A DNA stretch of 64,000 nucleotides, taken from positions 62,001 to 126,000 of the forward strand of contig NZ_JAAAKV010000009.1 of NCBI RefSeq assembly GCF_009905725.1. Direction: 5' to 3'. Position numbers and translations under genes: made by a program. Below are positions 17,191 to 25,626 of this stretch, piece after piece. The notes under the pieces were generated by a model, which did not search any database, was not told the DNA's origin, and saw only the letters and a program-made list of their open reading frames with translations. Each line of letters opens with the position of its first letter. The first letter of the stretch is position 1. Source of the stretch: Emticicia sp. CRIBPO (GTDB lineage: Bacteria > Bacteroidota > Bacteroidia > Cytophagales > Spirosomataceae).

Positions 17191-18531
17191 TTATTTTAAG
17201 TCTTTTATAAAGTTTGACAAATTGCCCTGTGTTTTTTCATAATCTATGCGGGCAGATAGAAAATTGAGTAATGAATTGATATAGTTGCTCTGGGCTTCTT
17301 TGTAAGAATAATCAGAGTTAAGGAAATCAGTCAGCGAAGCGGTTCCTTTCTGATACTGTAAGCTTGAATTTTTAAGGATATCTGACGCCAGGTCAAGGGT
17401 CTCCTTATTGTCATTCAGGTTGGTAAATGAGCTGAACAATTTGGAATTGGCGTTTTTAAACTGCAATTCATAATTCATCACCGACAGCTTCAGGTTTTCG
17501 TTCGCGTTGATCAGGCTTAATTTGCTTTGTTCCAGCTGGCTTTTCTTCCTGTTACCATCAAAAATCGGGATGGCTACTTTTAAACCGATAGAAGAGTAAT
17601 CAAACCAGTTGGTGAAGGATTTTCCGAAATCATTACCGAAAGACTGGGCCCCGTAACGGCCGTATGCCGATACAGTCGGGTAAAACAAGGCCTTACGTCT
17701 CTGCACATCCAGCTCCTGGAGTTTGATGTTGGTCGACTGCACTTTATATGACATCAGGTTATCAGCATCAAATTTGACAGACGCAGGCATGCTTACCTGG
17801 GCTGAATAATCCAGGGCGTCGTTGATCGACAACTCATTTTTCAGGTCCATTCCCATCGCATATTTAAGTTTGTTCAGGGCCAGGTCTTTGTTATTCCTGT
17901 TAAGGGAAATCTGCGACTTCACGTTATTCTGAGTCACTTTCATCCGGTCAAAATCAATTTTCTTGGCTACCCCTTTGTCGTATTGAAGTTTCAAAACCCT
18001 CAGCAGTTCCTCATATTTTTTCTCATTCTCGACCAGCAATTTCTCCTGCTCGTTGTAAGTAAGAATCTGGTAGTAAGCCACTGTGGTGTTGTAAATAATC
18101 TCTTCGTTGTTCTGAAGCACCTTCAAATCTGCCAGATAGCTGTTGACACGGTTGGCTTCTTTAGCCACAAAGATGGTTTTGTCAAAAAGAGTCTGATCTA
18201 CCTGCACTGAAGCATTGGTGGCATACTGGTTACCAAACTTCACTTTAATTTCTTCAGGACTGAAGGCCCCTGCCGGCAAAATAGTCACCTGGCGTTTAAG
18301 GTTGTCATCAAAGGCCACGTTACCATTGACTTGTGGCAAATAGCCTGACATCGCCTCTACTTTCTTTTGTCTGGCGATTTCGACTTCATTTTTATAAACC
18401 GTACTGCTCGGATTGTGCTGTAAGCTGTAGTCGATACAATCTTTTAAGCTGAATGCCTTTTCCTGAGCCTGCACTCCCACAGATGCCAGTAATAGCCCAA
18501 ACAGCATCTGTGAAACTTTCATTTTATTCAT
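17191..18531 (-). CDS. TolC-family outer-membrane efflux channel
   Basis: A 446-residue outer-membrane factor with a signal peptide ending VGVQAQ and two TolC repeats of long coiled helices (about residues 24-230 and 245-440, for example QEKLLVENEKKYEELLRVLKLQYDKGVAKKIDF and LDLASDILKNSSLQYQKGTASLTDFLNSDYSYKEAQSNYI). The start may be at the first or second Met (MNKM). First structural gene after gbsR; the 67-base gap to gbsR contains a second copy of the GbsR-type palindrome. Confidence 0.93.
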   Translation of the reverse strand: MNKMKVSQMLFGLLLASVGVQAQEKAFSLKDCIDYSLQHNPSSTVYKNEVEIARQKKVEAMSGYLPQVNGNVAFDDNLKRQVTILPAGAFSPEEIKVKFGNQYATNASVQVDQTLFDKTIFVAKEANRVNSYLADLKVLQNNEEIIYNTTVAYYQILTYNEQEKLLVENEKKYEELLRVLKLQYDKGVAKKIDFDRMKVTQNNVKSQISLNRNNKDLALNKLKYAMGMDLKNELSINDALDYSAQVSMPASVKFDADNLMSYKVQSTNIKLQELDVQRRKALFYPTVSAYGRYGAQSFGNDFGKSFTNWFDYSSIGLKVAIPIFDGNRKKSQLEQSKLSLINANENLKLSVMNYELQFKNANSKLFSSFTNLNDNKETLDLASDILKNSSLQYQKGTASLTDFLNSDYSYKEAQSNYINSLLNFLSARIDYEKTQGNLSNFIKDLK

Positions 18532-18560
18532 ATTCTTATAATTTGTTTTGAATTTCTTAT

Positions 18561-18584
18561 TTAGTTCTGTACTTAAAGAACCAA
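18561..18584. promoter_or_regulatory. GbsR-type palindromic operator, copy 2
   Basis: Plus-strand TTAGTTCT-GTACTTAA-AGAACCAA between gbsR and tolC. It is the same 8-8-8 palindrome as at 19113-19136 (TTGGTTCT-N8-AGAACCAA), with one mismatch in the arms. Two copies in the two control regions of one operon suggest the GbsR protein binds both. Confidence 0.6.
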
Positions 18585-18598
18585 CGGGATAAAAAAAA

Positions 18599-19069
18599 TC
18601 AGCTTTTCGATTTTTCCCACTCTTTAAACAGCCGTGGAATCTGCTGGTTCATAAATCTCATCAGGCTGACCATCTCCTCAAGACTCTGGTTAAACTCCTT
18701 GGTGGCCGGGGTTCTCTGGTCCACTACCTCCTTTAACACAGAATTGGTTTTCTCAAGGTCCATAAATTTCTCTTTCATGACATTCTTCCACCTTGCCAGG
18801 TTACTTCTGAAGTACCTTTTTCTGTCACCCGGCTTGGTAATGTATTCTATCCTGTGAACGTTCAGCAATAAATTAATAGCATTGCTGGTGGCACTTTTGC
18901 TCAGGTTCAGAATTTCCCTGATGTCGTCAAAAGTAAGTTCGAGTGTATCTGAAACCACAAGCAAAGCCGCAACCCTCGCAGCAGCAGGCTGAAGGCCCGG
19001 ACCTTCAAATACCAGCCCCAGTTTTTCAACCAGTTGCAATTGTTCTTCTGTTATTTTTACTGTACTCAT
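18599..19069 (-). CDS. GbsR/MarR-family transcriptional regulator
   Basis: A 156-residue winged-helix regulator of the GbsR branch. The DNA-binding part is LTFDDIREILNLSKSATSNAINLLLNVHRIEYITKPGDRKRYFRSN (about residues 45-92), followed by a helical dimerisation tail with RTPATKEFNQSLEEMVSLMRFMNQQIP. It heads the tolC-adaptor-permease operon. Its own promoter (19094-19125) is overlapped by a perfect palindrome and a second copy lies in front of tolC, so autoregulation and control of the pump are likely. Confidence 0.92.
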   Translation of the reverse strand: MSTVKITEEQLQLVEKLGLVFEGPGLQPAAARVAALLVVSDTLELTFDDIREILNLSKSATSNAINLLLNVHRIEYITKPGDRKRYFRSNLARWKNVMKEKFMDLEKTNSVLKEVVDQRTPATKEFNQSLEEMVSLMRFMNQQIPRLFKEWEKSKS

Positions 19070-19093
19070 TTTTATTTCACTAAAATTACGTCA

Positions 19094-19125
19094 CAAAGGT
19101 AAAAAGGTTTTTTTGGTTCTGCAAA
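19094..19125 (-). promoter_or_regulatory. Promoter of the gbsR-efflux operon
   Basis: Minus strand TTTG (19122-19125), 20-base spacer, TACCTTTG (19094-19101). The -33 element falls in the loop of the palindrome at 19108-19141, so regulator binding there would block RNA polymerase. Confidence 0.7.
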
Positions 19126-19141
19126 TAGAGAACCAAAAAAA
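19108..19141. promoter_or_regulatory. GbsR-type palindromic operator, copy 1
   Basis: Perfect 13-bp arms, TTTTTTTGGTTCT and AGAACCAAAAAAA, around the 8-base loop GCAAATAG. The inner 24 bases recur in front of tolC. It covers the -33 element of the operon promoter. Confidence 0.7.
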
Positions 19142-19173
19142 TCCAATTTATTTTTATGAACGGTTACACCGCT

Positions 19174-20106
19174 TTATGAAATGACCCTCGCTTTTATTTT
19201 TCTGAGAAAAAGTGGTATTTTAACATGCCCGAATGGATTTTTATCCATCCTGATGAAAATAATAGCCGTCAGAATACCCGCCATACTGATCAGGTGACGG
19301 ACAGAAAACGCCTCATTATCCACCACACCCCACAAAATAGCCACTATGGGGATGATGTAAGTAGAAGTACTGGCAAACAGTGAAGATGAAATACTGATGA
19401 TCTTGTTTTGCAGCAACTGGGCCAGGGCCGTACCCAGTACACCCAGTGTAATAAGAGCCAGGAATGGTACCATTTGATCACTTATGTTCTGATAGGCCTC
19501 CTGCCCGGGAAGGAAAACAAGGAAAAATACAATTATTCCAGCGAAAGATACACTTACAGCACTCAGACTGAAAGAAGGCACATCTGCCAGGTATGTTTTC
19601 ACAAAATTGATATTCAGACCATAACAAACCGTTGCCCCGATGATCAGCAAACCATAGATATTAAAGGACAACGAGGACGCTGACCCGGCAAAAACCAAAA
19701 ACACCGAGCTGACCAGACCCAGCACCAGTCCAATCACCTGCAGGAAGTAATATTTACTCTTAAAGAAAAACATTGAAAACAGGAACGTAAAGCTGGGCGT
19801 AAGGGCATTGAGTATCCCGGCCACAGAACTCTGTATGTTTTGCTGGGATATACAGAACAGGTAAGCCGGAATCACCATGCTCAGGAGTGAAACCACCAAA
19901 ACCAAAGGCAGTTTCTGACGGGGAATTTTTCGGAAATGATAGAGCCCGAACGGCAAAGCCACCAGCCCGGCCGACATCAGCCTGATGGTAGCCGCCTCAA
20001 TAAAACCAAAGCCCGTCAGGCCCTTTTTGATCAGTATAAAACTGCTGCCCCATATCAGTGATAAAAGAATGAGCAGAAACCATTTCAGAAGAGCGTTATT
20101 TTTCAT
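19174..20106 (-). CDS. EamA-family (DMT) transporter
   Basis: A 310-residue inner-membrane protein with about ten transmembrane helices arranged as two EamA repeats; the hallmark LLSLIWGSSFILIKKGL opens the first and the second begins near residue 150 (YGLLIIGATVCYGLNINFVK). Such proteins export or import metabolites, often amino acids. It is divergent from a LysR regulator, the classic arrangement for a LysR-controlled exporter. The substrate cannot be read. Confidence 0.9.
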   Translation of the reverse strand: MKNNALLKWFLLILLSLIWGSSFILIKKGLTGFGFIEAATIRLMSAGLVALPFGLYHFRKIPRQKLPLVLVVSLLSMVIPAYLFCISQQNIQSSVAGILNALTPSFTFLFSMFFFKSKYYFLQVIGLVLGLVSSVFLVFAGSASSLSFNIYGLLIIGATVCYGLNINFVKTYLADVPSFSLSAVSVSFAGIIVFFLVFLPGQEAYQNISDQMVPFLALITLGVLGTALAQLLQNKIISISSSLFASTSTYIIPIVAILWGVVDNEAFSVRHLISMAGILTAIIFIRMDKNPFGHVKIPLFLRKIKARVIS

Positions 20107-20139
20107 GTTTTCCTATTTTTTTTCTGCGACAAAATTGAA

Positions 20140-20166
20140 AAGTATACATGATTAAAAAAAATACTT
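20140..20166. promoter_or_regulatory. Candidate LysR-box in divergent intergenic region
   Basis: AAGTAT (20140-20145) and ATACTT (20161-20166) form an interrupted dyad containing T-N11-A spacing candidates in the 93-base gap between the transporter and lysR. Position fits a LysR operator; the AT-rich surroundings make chance likely enough to keep confidence low. Confidence 0.35.
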
Positions 20167-20199
20167 ATTTTTACTCAACTGATCGAAAAAATCAATCAA

Positions 20200-21102
20200 A
20201 TGAATTTAGAACAATTAAAGAATTTCCTGGTAGTAGCTGAAGTGCTGAATTATCATAAAGCGGCAGAGAAAATCCTCATTGCCCAGCCTGCCCTGAGCCG
20301 GCAGATCATGCAGCTGGAAGAAGAAGTCGGGGCCATGCTGTTTGACCGCTCTAAAAAAAGGATCTGCCTTACTTCTGCCGGAAGGGTTTTCAGGGAAGAC
20401 GCCGAATTGATCGTCAGCCAGTGGAACCAGGCCAAACGCAAGGCAAGGCTTGTGCACGAGGGCAAAGCAGGCAAACTCCGGGTCGGACATTCCAGTTCTG
20501 CCATGCACACGCTGATTCCTTGCTTGATGAGGTACTTCAGGCGGCATAGCCCGGACCTTAAACTGACCCTGACAGAAAGCAATAACCTCCACGTTTTCGA
20601 AATGCTGAGCACCGGTAAAATTGATTTTGGCTTCCTGCCTAACGCCATGATCTCCGAAGGGTTCAAAAGCATCACGGTGTATAAGGAAAACTACATGCTG
20701 ATTTTACCCGGAACAGATGACAATACCATTAAAAGCAAAAATCTCAAAAATTATTGCCACGACAAATGGATACTCCATCCGGCTTCAGACGGCATCGGTT
20801 ACATGGAATCCATTCAGAGGATCTTTGAAAGAGCGGGTTTTAACCCTGATACTGTTCACGAATCACCCAACACCTCCAGCGTGCTCCGCATGGTGGCAGA
20901 AGGCTTCGGTAATGCCATCATGGGCAAAACCACACTGAAAGGATTTGACCTCAACATTGAGGCCATTGAGCTTGACAACATTCCTGAAAAGCTGGAAATG
21001 AAACTGATATGGAAAGAAAGCCGTGAAAATGAGTTGTCGGTTTATCTGGATCAGATCAAGGCATTTATAGAAAGTGAAAAGGACTTTCTGACTTCTTTCT
21101 GA
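20200..21102 (+). CDS. LysR-family transcriptional regulator
   Basis: A 300-residue LysR regulator: N-terminal winged HTH (MNLEQLKNFLVVAEVLNYHKAAEKILIAQPALSRQIMQLEEEVGAMLFDR, residues 1-50) and a two-lobed substrate-binding domain (about 90-295; GKLRVGHSSSAMHTLIPCLMRYFR). Divergent from the EamA transporter and convergent with the MBL hydrolase, whose stop is 13 bases away. It most likely controls the transporter in response to a small molecule. Confidence 0.93.
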   Translation: MNLEQLKNFLVVAEVLNYHKAAEKILIAQPALSRQIMQLEEEVGAMLFDRSKKRICLTSAGRVFREDAELIVSQWNQAKRKARLVHEGKAGKLRVGHSSSAMHTLIPCLMRYFRRHSPDLKLTLTESNNLHVFEMLSTGKIDFGFLPNAMISEGFKSITVYKENYMLILPGTDDNTIKSKNLKNYCHDKWILHPASDGIGYMESIQRIFERAGFNPDTVHESPNTSSVLRMVAEGFGNAIMGKTTLKGFDLNIEAIELDNIPEKLEMKLIWKESRENELSVYLDQIKAFIESEKDFLTSF

Positions 21103-21115
21103 TTAACCGGAAAAA

Positions 21116-22162
21116 TCAGAAAAAATGTGGTTCACCGAGTTTTACTATTTTTAACTCCCGGTTGATCTTGCCCTCCTCATTCAGCTTATTGAGTATTTCC
21201 TCAGGTTCGCCCATGGGCTCATCTGCCGAATCGAAAGTGCCGTAATGAAAAGGGATAAAGGTTTTGGCCGCGGTATCATGAAAGGCCTGCACGGCCTGAT
21301 AAGGGTCCTGGTGATGAGGCGACATAAACCAGCCGGGAGCATATGCCCCCGCTCCTATCAAGGCCACATCTATATCCGGAAATAACCTGCCAATTTCCCT
21401 GAAGTGACCGTCGTACCCGGAATCGCCACCGTAATAAATGCATTTACCTCCGGATTGTATCATAAAACCTCCCCAAAGTGTGGTATTGACATCAAAAGGA
21501 CTCCTGTTAGCCCAATGCCTTGAGGGCAGAAAGGTAATCTTAAGATCATTCTTCAGGTCGTATTGCTGATACCATCCCGCCGCCTGTACCTGGTTATCCA
21601 CCCAGCCTGACAACAATCTGTCAAGCTGCAGGCCGCATAATAATTGTGCCTGGGGGTTGTTTTTGACCAGCAATTTCACACTTAGTTTGTCGCAATGATC
21701 GTAATGGGCGTGTGAAACTAAAATATAGTCAATGTTCAGTAACTTACCCGGATCCACCGGTAATTCCGAATATCTTTTACCAACAGGGAGTTTCCCGAAA
21801 ACGGGGTCGATAATGATGCGTTTTCCTGAAAGCTGGATAAAAAAAGTAGCATGTCCCAGCCAGACTATCTTATCCCTTGGGTCGTCAAGCCAGGAATCAT
21901 CCTTTAAAACCCCGATCCTCCAGGTATCCTTTGCCTTGAATGCCCGCTGGGGATTTCTCTGAAATACAAACTTCAGCAACGCCCGAAAACTGATTATTGT
22001 AGGAAACTCCTCATTGATAAACAAGCCTTTCTGGTCAACCGGGGTACCCTGGTAGTTTTCCCTGACCGTTAAGAGGGAGGGATTGTTGGTATAGCTCTTG
22101 ATGACCGGTGCTGTATTCTTTCTGAAAATAACCCGCATAATTAATAAGGTGATGGTTAACAT
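21116..22162 (-). CDS. Membrane-associated MBL-fold hydrolase (NAPE-PLD/UlaG-like)
   Basis: Metallo-beta-lactamase-fold protein of up to 348 residues. Metal ligands are visible in LVSHAHYDHCDKL (HxHxDH), RHWANR, GGDSGYDGHF and the C-terminal PFHYGTF; WLGHATFFIQLSGKRIIIDPVF is the leading beta-strand motif of the NAPE-phospholipase D/UlaG-like branch. A hydrophobic N-terminus (MLTITLLIMRVIF) suggests membrane association; an alternative start is Met9 (22138). It follows the AraC regulator by 32 bases and is probably the third gene of the methyltransferase-AraC-MBL unit. A phospholipid or lactone substrate is possible but unproven. Confidence 0.85.
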   Translation of the reverse strand: MLTITLLIMRVIFRKNTAPVIKSYTNNPSLLTVRENYQGTPVDQKGLFINEEFPTIISFRALLKFVFQRNPQRAFKAKDTWRIGVLKDDSWLDDPRDKIVWLGHATFFIQLSGKRIIIDPVFGKLPVGKRYSELPVDPGKLLNIDYILVSHAHYDHCDKLSVKLLVKNNPQAQLLCGLQLDRLLSGWVDNQVQAAGWYQQYDLKNDLKITFLPSRHWANRSPFDVNTTLWGGFMIQSGGKCIYYGGDSGYDGHFREIGRLFPDIDVALIGAGAYAPGWFMSPHHQDPYQAVQAFHDTAAKTFIPFHYGTFDSADEPMGEPEEILNKLNEEGKINRELKIVKLGEPHFF

Positions 22163-22194
22163 TACAAAGCATATTAAATCTGAAAAACCATGCC

Positions 22195-23022
22195 TTACCG
22201 GAGATTTTCAGAAGATTGATTTAAAACATGGGTAGGCGAATAACCGTAATGCTTTTTGAAAGCAAAAGAAAAATGGGAAAGATTCTCAAAACCTGCTTCA
22301 AAATAAACGTCTACCGGTTTTCTTTTTTTCTCCTGCAGATAATAATAAGCCAACTCCAGTCTTTTTGTTGTAAGCCATTTCTGTGGCGTAGTATTAAATG
22401 ATTTTTTAAAATCCCTTTTGAAGGTAGTCAGGCTCCTGCCTGTCTGATAGCCGAATTTTTCCATGGTGATATTGAACATGTAGTTTTTTTCCATAAAATC
22501 GACCAGGTCAATTTTACCGGGTTCTTCAAAGTTGGCCAGCAGCCTGTCCACTTTAATATCCACACTGCGAAGTATGCTGATGGCTTCAGTGATTTTCAAT
22601 GCGGCTATATTTTCAGGGAATTTGTCCTGCATATCAAAGTAGGGTATCAGGGAAGCCATGAAACTTTCCAGCAAAGGATGGTTCTTATAACACATGATGT
22701 CATTGAGGGGCATTACACTTTGGGTAAGCTCAAGATGATGGTAAAACTCTTTGAGTGTGGCGGCTGACAAATGCATGGCGACCGATTTGTGAGGATAGCC
22801 ATCTTTTGGTGTCAGGATCACAGAAGTCAGCTTATGTCTCGGGATCAGAAAAATGTCGCCGGGATTAAACACGCAAGTCCCGTCTGCCTGAATAATTTTG
22901 GTCTCCCCTGAAATGGACCAGATAAGCATGTGATGGTCAAAAAATACCTCTGTCGTACTCAATTTCTCCTTATAAACAGATAACTTAATATCGGGTGTAA
23001 TGTATTTTGTCTGAAAATCCAT
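22195..23022 (-). CDS. AraC-family transcriptional regulator
   Basis: A 275-residue regulator with an N-terminal sensor domain (about residues 20-150, with the cupin-like FNPGDIFLIPRHKLTSVIL) and a C-terminal pair of helix-turn-helix motifs (about 180-270: FGYQTGRSLTTFKRDFKKSFNTTPQKWLTTKRLELAYYYL and DVYFEAGFENLSHFSFAFKKHYGYSPTHVL). It lies 23 bases after the methyltransferase gene. Four copies of a 17-bp direct repeat at the promoters of its own unit and of the adjacent NTF2-hydrolase unit are the obvious candidate targets. Confidence 0.93.
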   Translation of the reverse strand: MDFQTKYITPDIKLSVYKEKLSTTEVFFDHHMLIWSISGETKIIQADGTCVFNPGDIFLIPRHKLTSVILTPKDGYPHKSVAMHLSAATLKEFYHHLELTQSVMPLNDIMCYKNHPLLESFMASLIPYFDMQDKFPENIAALKITEAISILRSVDIKVDRLLANFEEPGKIDLVDFMEKNYMFNITMEKFGYQTGRSLTTFKRDFKKSFNTTPQKWLTTKRLELAYYYLQEKKRKPVDVYFEAGFENLSHFSFAFKKHYGYSPTHVLNQSSENLR

Positions 23023-23045
23023 AGCTCAGTTATTTTGTTTTTTTA

Positions 23046-23804
23046 TTAAAAAGTGGCATAAATCAGCATCCTTTTGAAGGCATAAATGGCCGGCATTTTG
23101 GGAAAGTGCAGTTTGATTCTTTCCCTGAATACCTTTACAAACTCCTCTTTAACATCACCCGGAAACCTCTCCATATAAGGCAGCAAGGAAGACCCCGAGA
23201 TAAAATCGAAAAGGTTCCCATGATCATTGGCAATAATCGGATATACCTTCTGGTAAATCGTCATTGAAGTGGCGTCATGTTCAAAAAGCAATTGAGCATA
23301 TTCATCCATGGAAAGCACAGGCGATTCTCTTTTCCAGTTGTTCAGAACTGCAGCAAAATAATCTTCCCCCGCCACCTCCAGCAGAAGCTTATTCAAAACA
23401 TTTTCGGTCTGCGAAGGCATTTGTACGGCAAGCTGTCCTCCCTTGTTCAGTTTTGAAATTATCTGCGGTAACAAGGTTTCGTGATGCTCCACCCACTGCA
23501 AAGCGGCATTGGCAAATATCACATCCCATTTCCCGGGTTTTCCGAGCTCGTTCTCTATGGTCGATAGTTCAAAACTCAGATTTGACGCAGGCATCGCTTT
23601 GGCAAGCATTTCTTTTGAATTATCAATCCCTGTTACCGTTGAACCGTCCAGTTTTTCAGCCAAAAACTTAGTCAGCTCACCTGTGCCGCAGCCCAGGTCA
23701 ATCACTTTCATCCCTGGTTTAACCTGAATATGGCCCATGAGGTCAAATGCGGGGAGATACCGTTCATTTTTAAACTGATCATATTTTTCCGGATTCCATG
23801 CCAT
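23046..23804 (-). CDS. SAM-dependent methyltransferase, trans-aconitate type
   Basis: Class I methyltransferase of 252 residues resembling trans-aconitate 2-methyltransferase (Tam). The opening MAWNPEKYDQFKNERYLPAFDLM and motif I VIDLGCGTGELTKFLAEKL are characteristic, followed by GIDNSKEML, FANAALQWVEHHETLL and the C-terminal substrate cap. I chose the ATG at 23802-23804 because the open frame upstream overlaps its own promoter elements (TACTTTTG at 23873-23880). First gene of a unit with araC and the MBL gene; the true methyl acceptor is uncertain. Confidence 0.88.
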   Translation of the reverse strand: MAWNPEKYDQFKNERYLPAFDLMGHIQVKPGMKVIDLGCGTGELTKFLAEKLDGSTVTGIDNSKEMLAKAMPASNLSFELSTIENELGKPGKWDVIFANAALQWVEHHETLLPQIISKLNKGGQLAVQMPSQTENVLNKLLLEVAGEDYFAAVLNNWKRESPVLSMDEYAQLLFEHDATSMTIYQKVYPIIANDHGNLFDFISGSSLLPYMERFPGDVKEEFVKVFRERIKLHFPKMPAIYAFKRMLIYATF

Positions 23805-23872
23805 GTTTTTATAGTTTAATTTCCAAAAGATTTTCCGCCGTTTTATTTCTCCCGGAACATCCTGAAGACGTA

Positions 23873-23938
23873 CAAAAGTAAATGATCTCAATTTAGCAAA
23901 CTTTGTTTAAAAGACCTTTTTATTTTGTTAAAAAGACC
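23873..23938 (-). promoter_or_regulatory. AraC-type promoter: TTTG-N16-TACTTTTG plus two 17-bp direct repeats
   Basis: On the minus strand TACTTTTG (23873-23880), a 16-base spacer and TTTG (23897-23900). Immediately upstream are two direct repeats written on the plus strand as ACTTTGTTTAAAAGACC (23900-23916) and ATTTTGTTAAAAAGACC (23922-23938), 22 bp apart. The nearer repeat touches the -33 element. The short spacer suggests an activator-dependent promoter. The same layout recurs at 25461-25526. Confidence 0.75.
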
Positions 23939-23993
23939 TTTTAAACTGATTCACTATATTGTCTCTTCATATTTCATTTCCGGCTGGCAAAAC

Positions 23994-24962
23994 TCATTTG
24001 TCATAAACATACTTGTCAATATAAGAACTATAGGAATCCAGGAGAAAAGCCCATGCCTTTTTGCTGATTTCCAGTTTTGGAAACATGATCTCAAAAGCAT
24101 GAAAACACCCTTCATAGAGTTGAAAAGCCACGGGCTTGCCTGCTTTCTTCAGATTTTCCACGTAACTGACCGTTTCATCACAGAATGGTTCGATATCACC
24201 GACGAATGTAATGGCAGGAGGCAGTTTTGAGAAATCTCCGGCCCTGGCCGCCGCGGCATAAGCCGGAATCTGGATACCTTGCTCAGTTAAACTTTTCAGA
24301 TACAATCCCCAACCCAGTCTGTTTGACTTTGCATTCCAGCTCGGGGCATTATTGTCTGTGGCTGAGGCCGTGTTCTGGCGATCGTCGATCATGGGGTAGA
24401 TGGGCATCTGGAATGATATCTTTACCTCATCCGTATCCGTGGCTTTTAAAGTTACCGCGGCCGCAATCCCTCCACCTGCACTATGGCCACCTACGATGAT
24501 TTTCTCAGGCATAATGCCCAGCTCTTTTGCATTTTCGTTCATCCAGAGTAAGGTATCATAGCAGTCGTTGAAGGCCGCAGGATACGGGGCATCCAAAGCC
24601 TTACGATAATCGGGTGCAATAATCACACAGGGTCTTGCATCAATAAAACTTTTGATGACTGTCAGATAATCTTCAGGATTGCCCAGGAGATACCCGCCGC
24701 CATGGATGTACAACATCCCCGGCAAAGACTCATCGTGACCAAGGGGTTTAAAAACTCTGATCCTGATATCCGGGCCCCCATTTTTACTCTTTATAAATTT
24801 TTCTTCACCATGAATCCCTTCCATATTTTTACCCCTTGCCCTGGCACTGTTGCGGTTAAGCATCCCTATGCCGGCTTTATTCATCAGCAGACTTGAGGAA
24901 ATCTTCAACATCCAGTAGCTGGACTGCAGTTCTTTGTTGAGCATTTGTTTTGTAACTTTCAT
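23994..24962 (-). CDS. Alpha/beta hydrolase, HSL-like esterase
   Basis: A 322-residue esterase/lipase of the hormone-sensitive-lipase group: oxyanion motif HGGGYLLGN (near residue 88), nucleophile elbow GGHSAGGG, the acid in GDIEPFCDE and the histidine in YEGCFHAFE. No signal peptide is evident. It should hydrolyse small acyl esters in the cytoplasm. It starts 5 bases after the NTF2-like gene and is co-transcribed with it from the AraC-type promoter. Confidence 0.9.
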   Translation of the reverse strand: MKVTKQMLNKELQSSYWMLKISSSLLMNKAGIGMLNRNSARARGKNMEGIHGEEKFIKSKNGGPDIRIRVFKPLGHDESLPGMLYIHGGGYLLGNPEDYLTVIKSFIDARPCVIIAPDYRKALDAPYPAAFNDCYDTLLWMNENAKELGIMPEKIIVGGHSAGGGIAAAVTLKATDTDEVKISFQMPIYPMIDDRQNTASATDNNAPSWNAKSNRLGWGLYLKSLTEQGIQIPAYAAAARAGDFSKLPPAITFVGDIEPFCDETVSYVENLKKAGKPVAFQLYEGCFHAFEIMFPKLEISKKAWAFLLDSYSSYIDKYVYDK

Positions 24963-24967
24963 GGCCG

Positions 24968-25435
24968 TCAGTTTTTAGAGATTAAATCATTCAGTCCATT
25001 TGGGAAAAAGGCAGCCACAAATGATAGGGTATTCAGGAATTCACGGTGGCAGACTATCTTGCCGTCCTTAGCGATCAAATGAGCGATGTACAGTTGTCTG
25101 TAACTTCTGCCGTTGGCCATATTGGCTTCACTTTCATATTCAGCCACTACTTCATCCTGGGTTTCCATGACCATCCTGATGTTTTTCAGGCGAAAATCAG
25201 GGGCCGCCATCAAAAGATTGGACATGACGTCTTCTATCGCCGGCTTTCCGGTAATCGTAGGTGACATCCCGAAAGACGCTACATAAGGAGCCTCAATACA
25301 GCCGTTTTCTGTAAAGTAAGAAGCGGTTACTTTGGGATCGCCTTTACCGATACTGGTTAAATAATCGTTCAGTAACGAAGAGGCTGACGGGGTTTGCTGT
25401 GCTGTAAGAGCACTTTGTAATTTACTTTGTTCCAT
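24968..25435 (-). CDS. NTF2/SnoaL-like protein
   Basis: A 155-residue protein with the cone-shaped NTF2-like fold (LLNDYLTSIGKGDPKVTASYFTENGCIEAP, then GKPAIEDVMSNLLMAAPDFRLKNIRMVMETQDEVVAEYESEANMANGRSYRQLYIAHLIAKDGKIVCHREFLN). Members include ketosteroid-isomerase- and cyclase-like enzymes and carrier or sensor domains, so the reaction cannot be named. It is the first gene of a two-gene unit with an esterase, under a promoter shared in design with the neighbouring methyltransferase-araC unit. Confidence 0.85.
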   Translation of the reverse strand: MEQSKLQSALTAQQTPSASSLLNDYLTSIGKGDPKVTASYFTENGCIEAPYVASFGMSPTITGKPAIEDVMSNLLMAAPDFRLKNIRMVMETQDEVVAEYESEANMANGRSYRQLYIAHLIAKDGKIVCHREFLNTLSFVAAFFPNGLNDLISKN

Positions 25436-25460
25436 TCTTTTTATTGTTTAAATGATGAAA

Positions 25461-25526
25461 CAAAAGTAGCGGAACTTCGGAAGGCAAACTTTGTTAAAAA
25501 GGCCTTTTTACTTTGTTTAAAAGGCC
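25461..25526 (-). promoter_or_regulatory. AraC-type promoter of the NTF2-hydrolase unit
   Basis: Minus strand TACTTTTG (25461-25468), 16-base spacer, TTTG (25485-25488). Direct repeats read on the plus strand as ACTTTGTTAAAAAGGCC (25488-25504) and ACTTTGTTTAAAAGGCC (25510-25526), 22 bp apart. Spacer length, repeat spacing and overlap with -33 are identical to the promoter at 23873-23938. Confidence 0.75.
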
Positions 25527-25576
25527 GCATAGGAACATCTTCTTTATTGTACTGTGACCTGACCTGAAAAGGCATA

Positions 25577-25604
25577 AAAAAAGCCCGTTTGCACGGGCTT
25601 TTTT
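25577..25604 (-). terminator. clpX terminator
   Basis: Stem AAAAAAGCCCGT / ACGGGCTTTTTT with TTGC loop, 22 bases past the clpX stop. A-run and T-run on both sides would let it work in either direction. Confidence 0.9.
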
Positions 25605-25626
25605 AAAATCATAAGACTTTTATATG

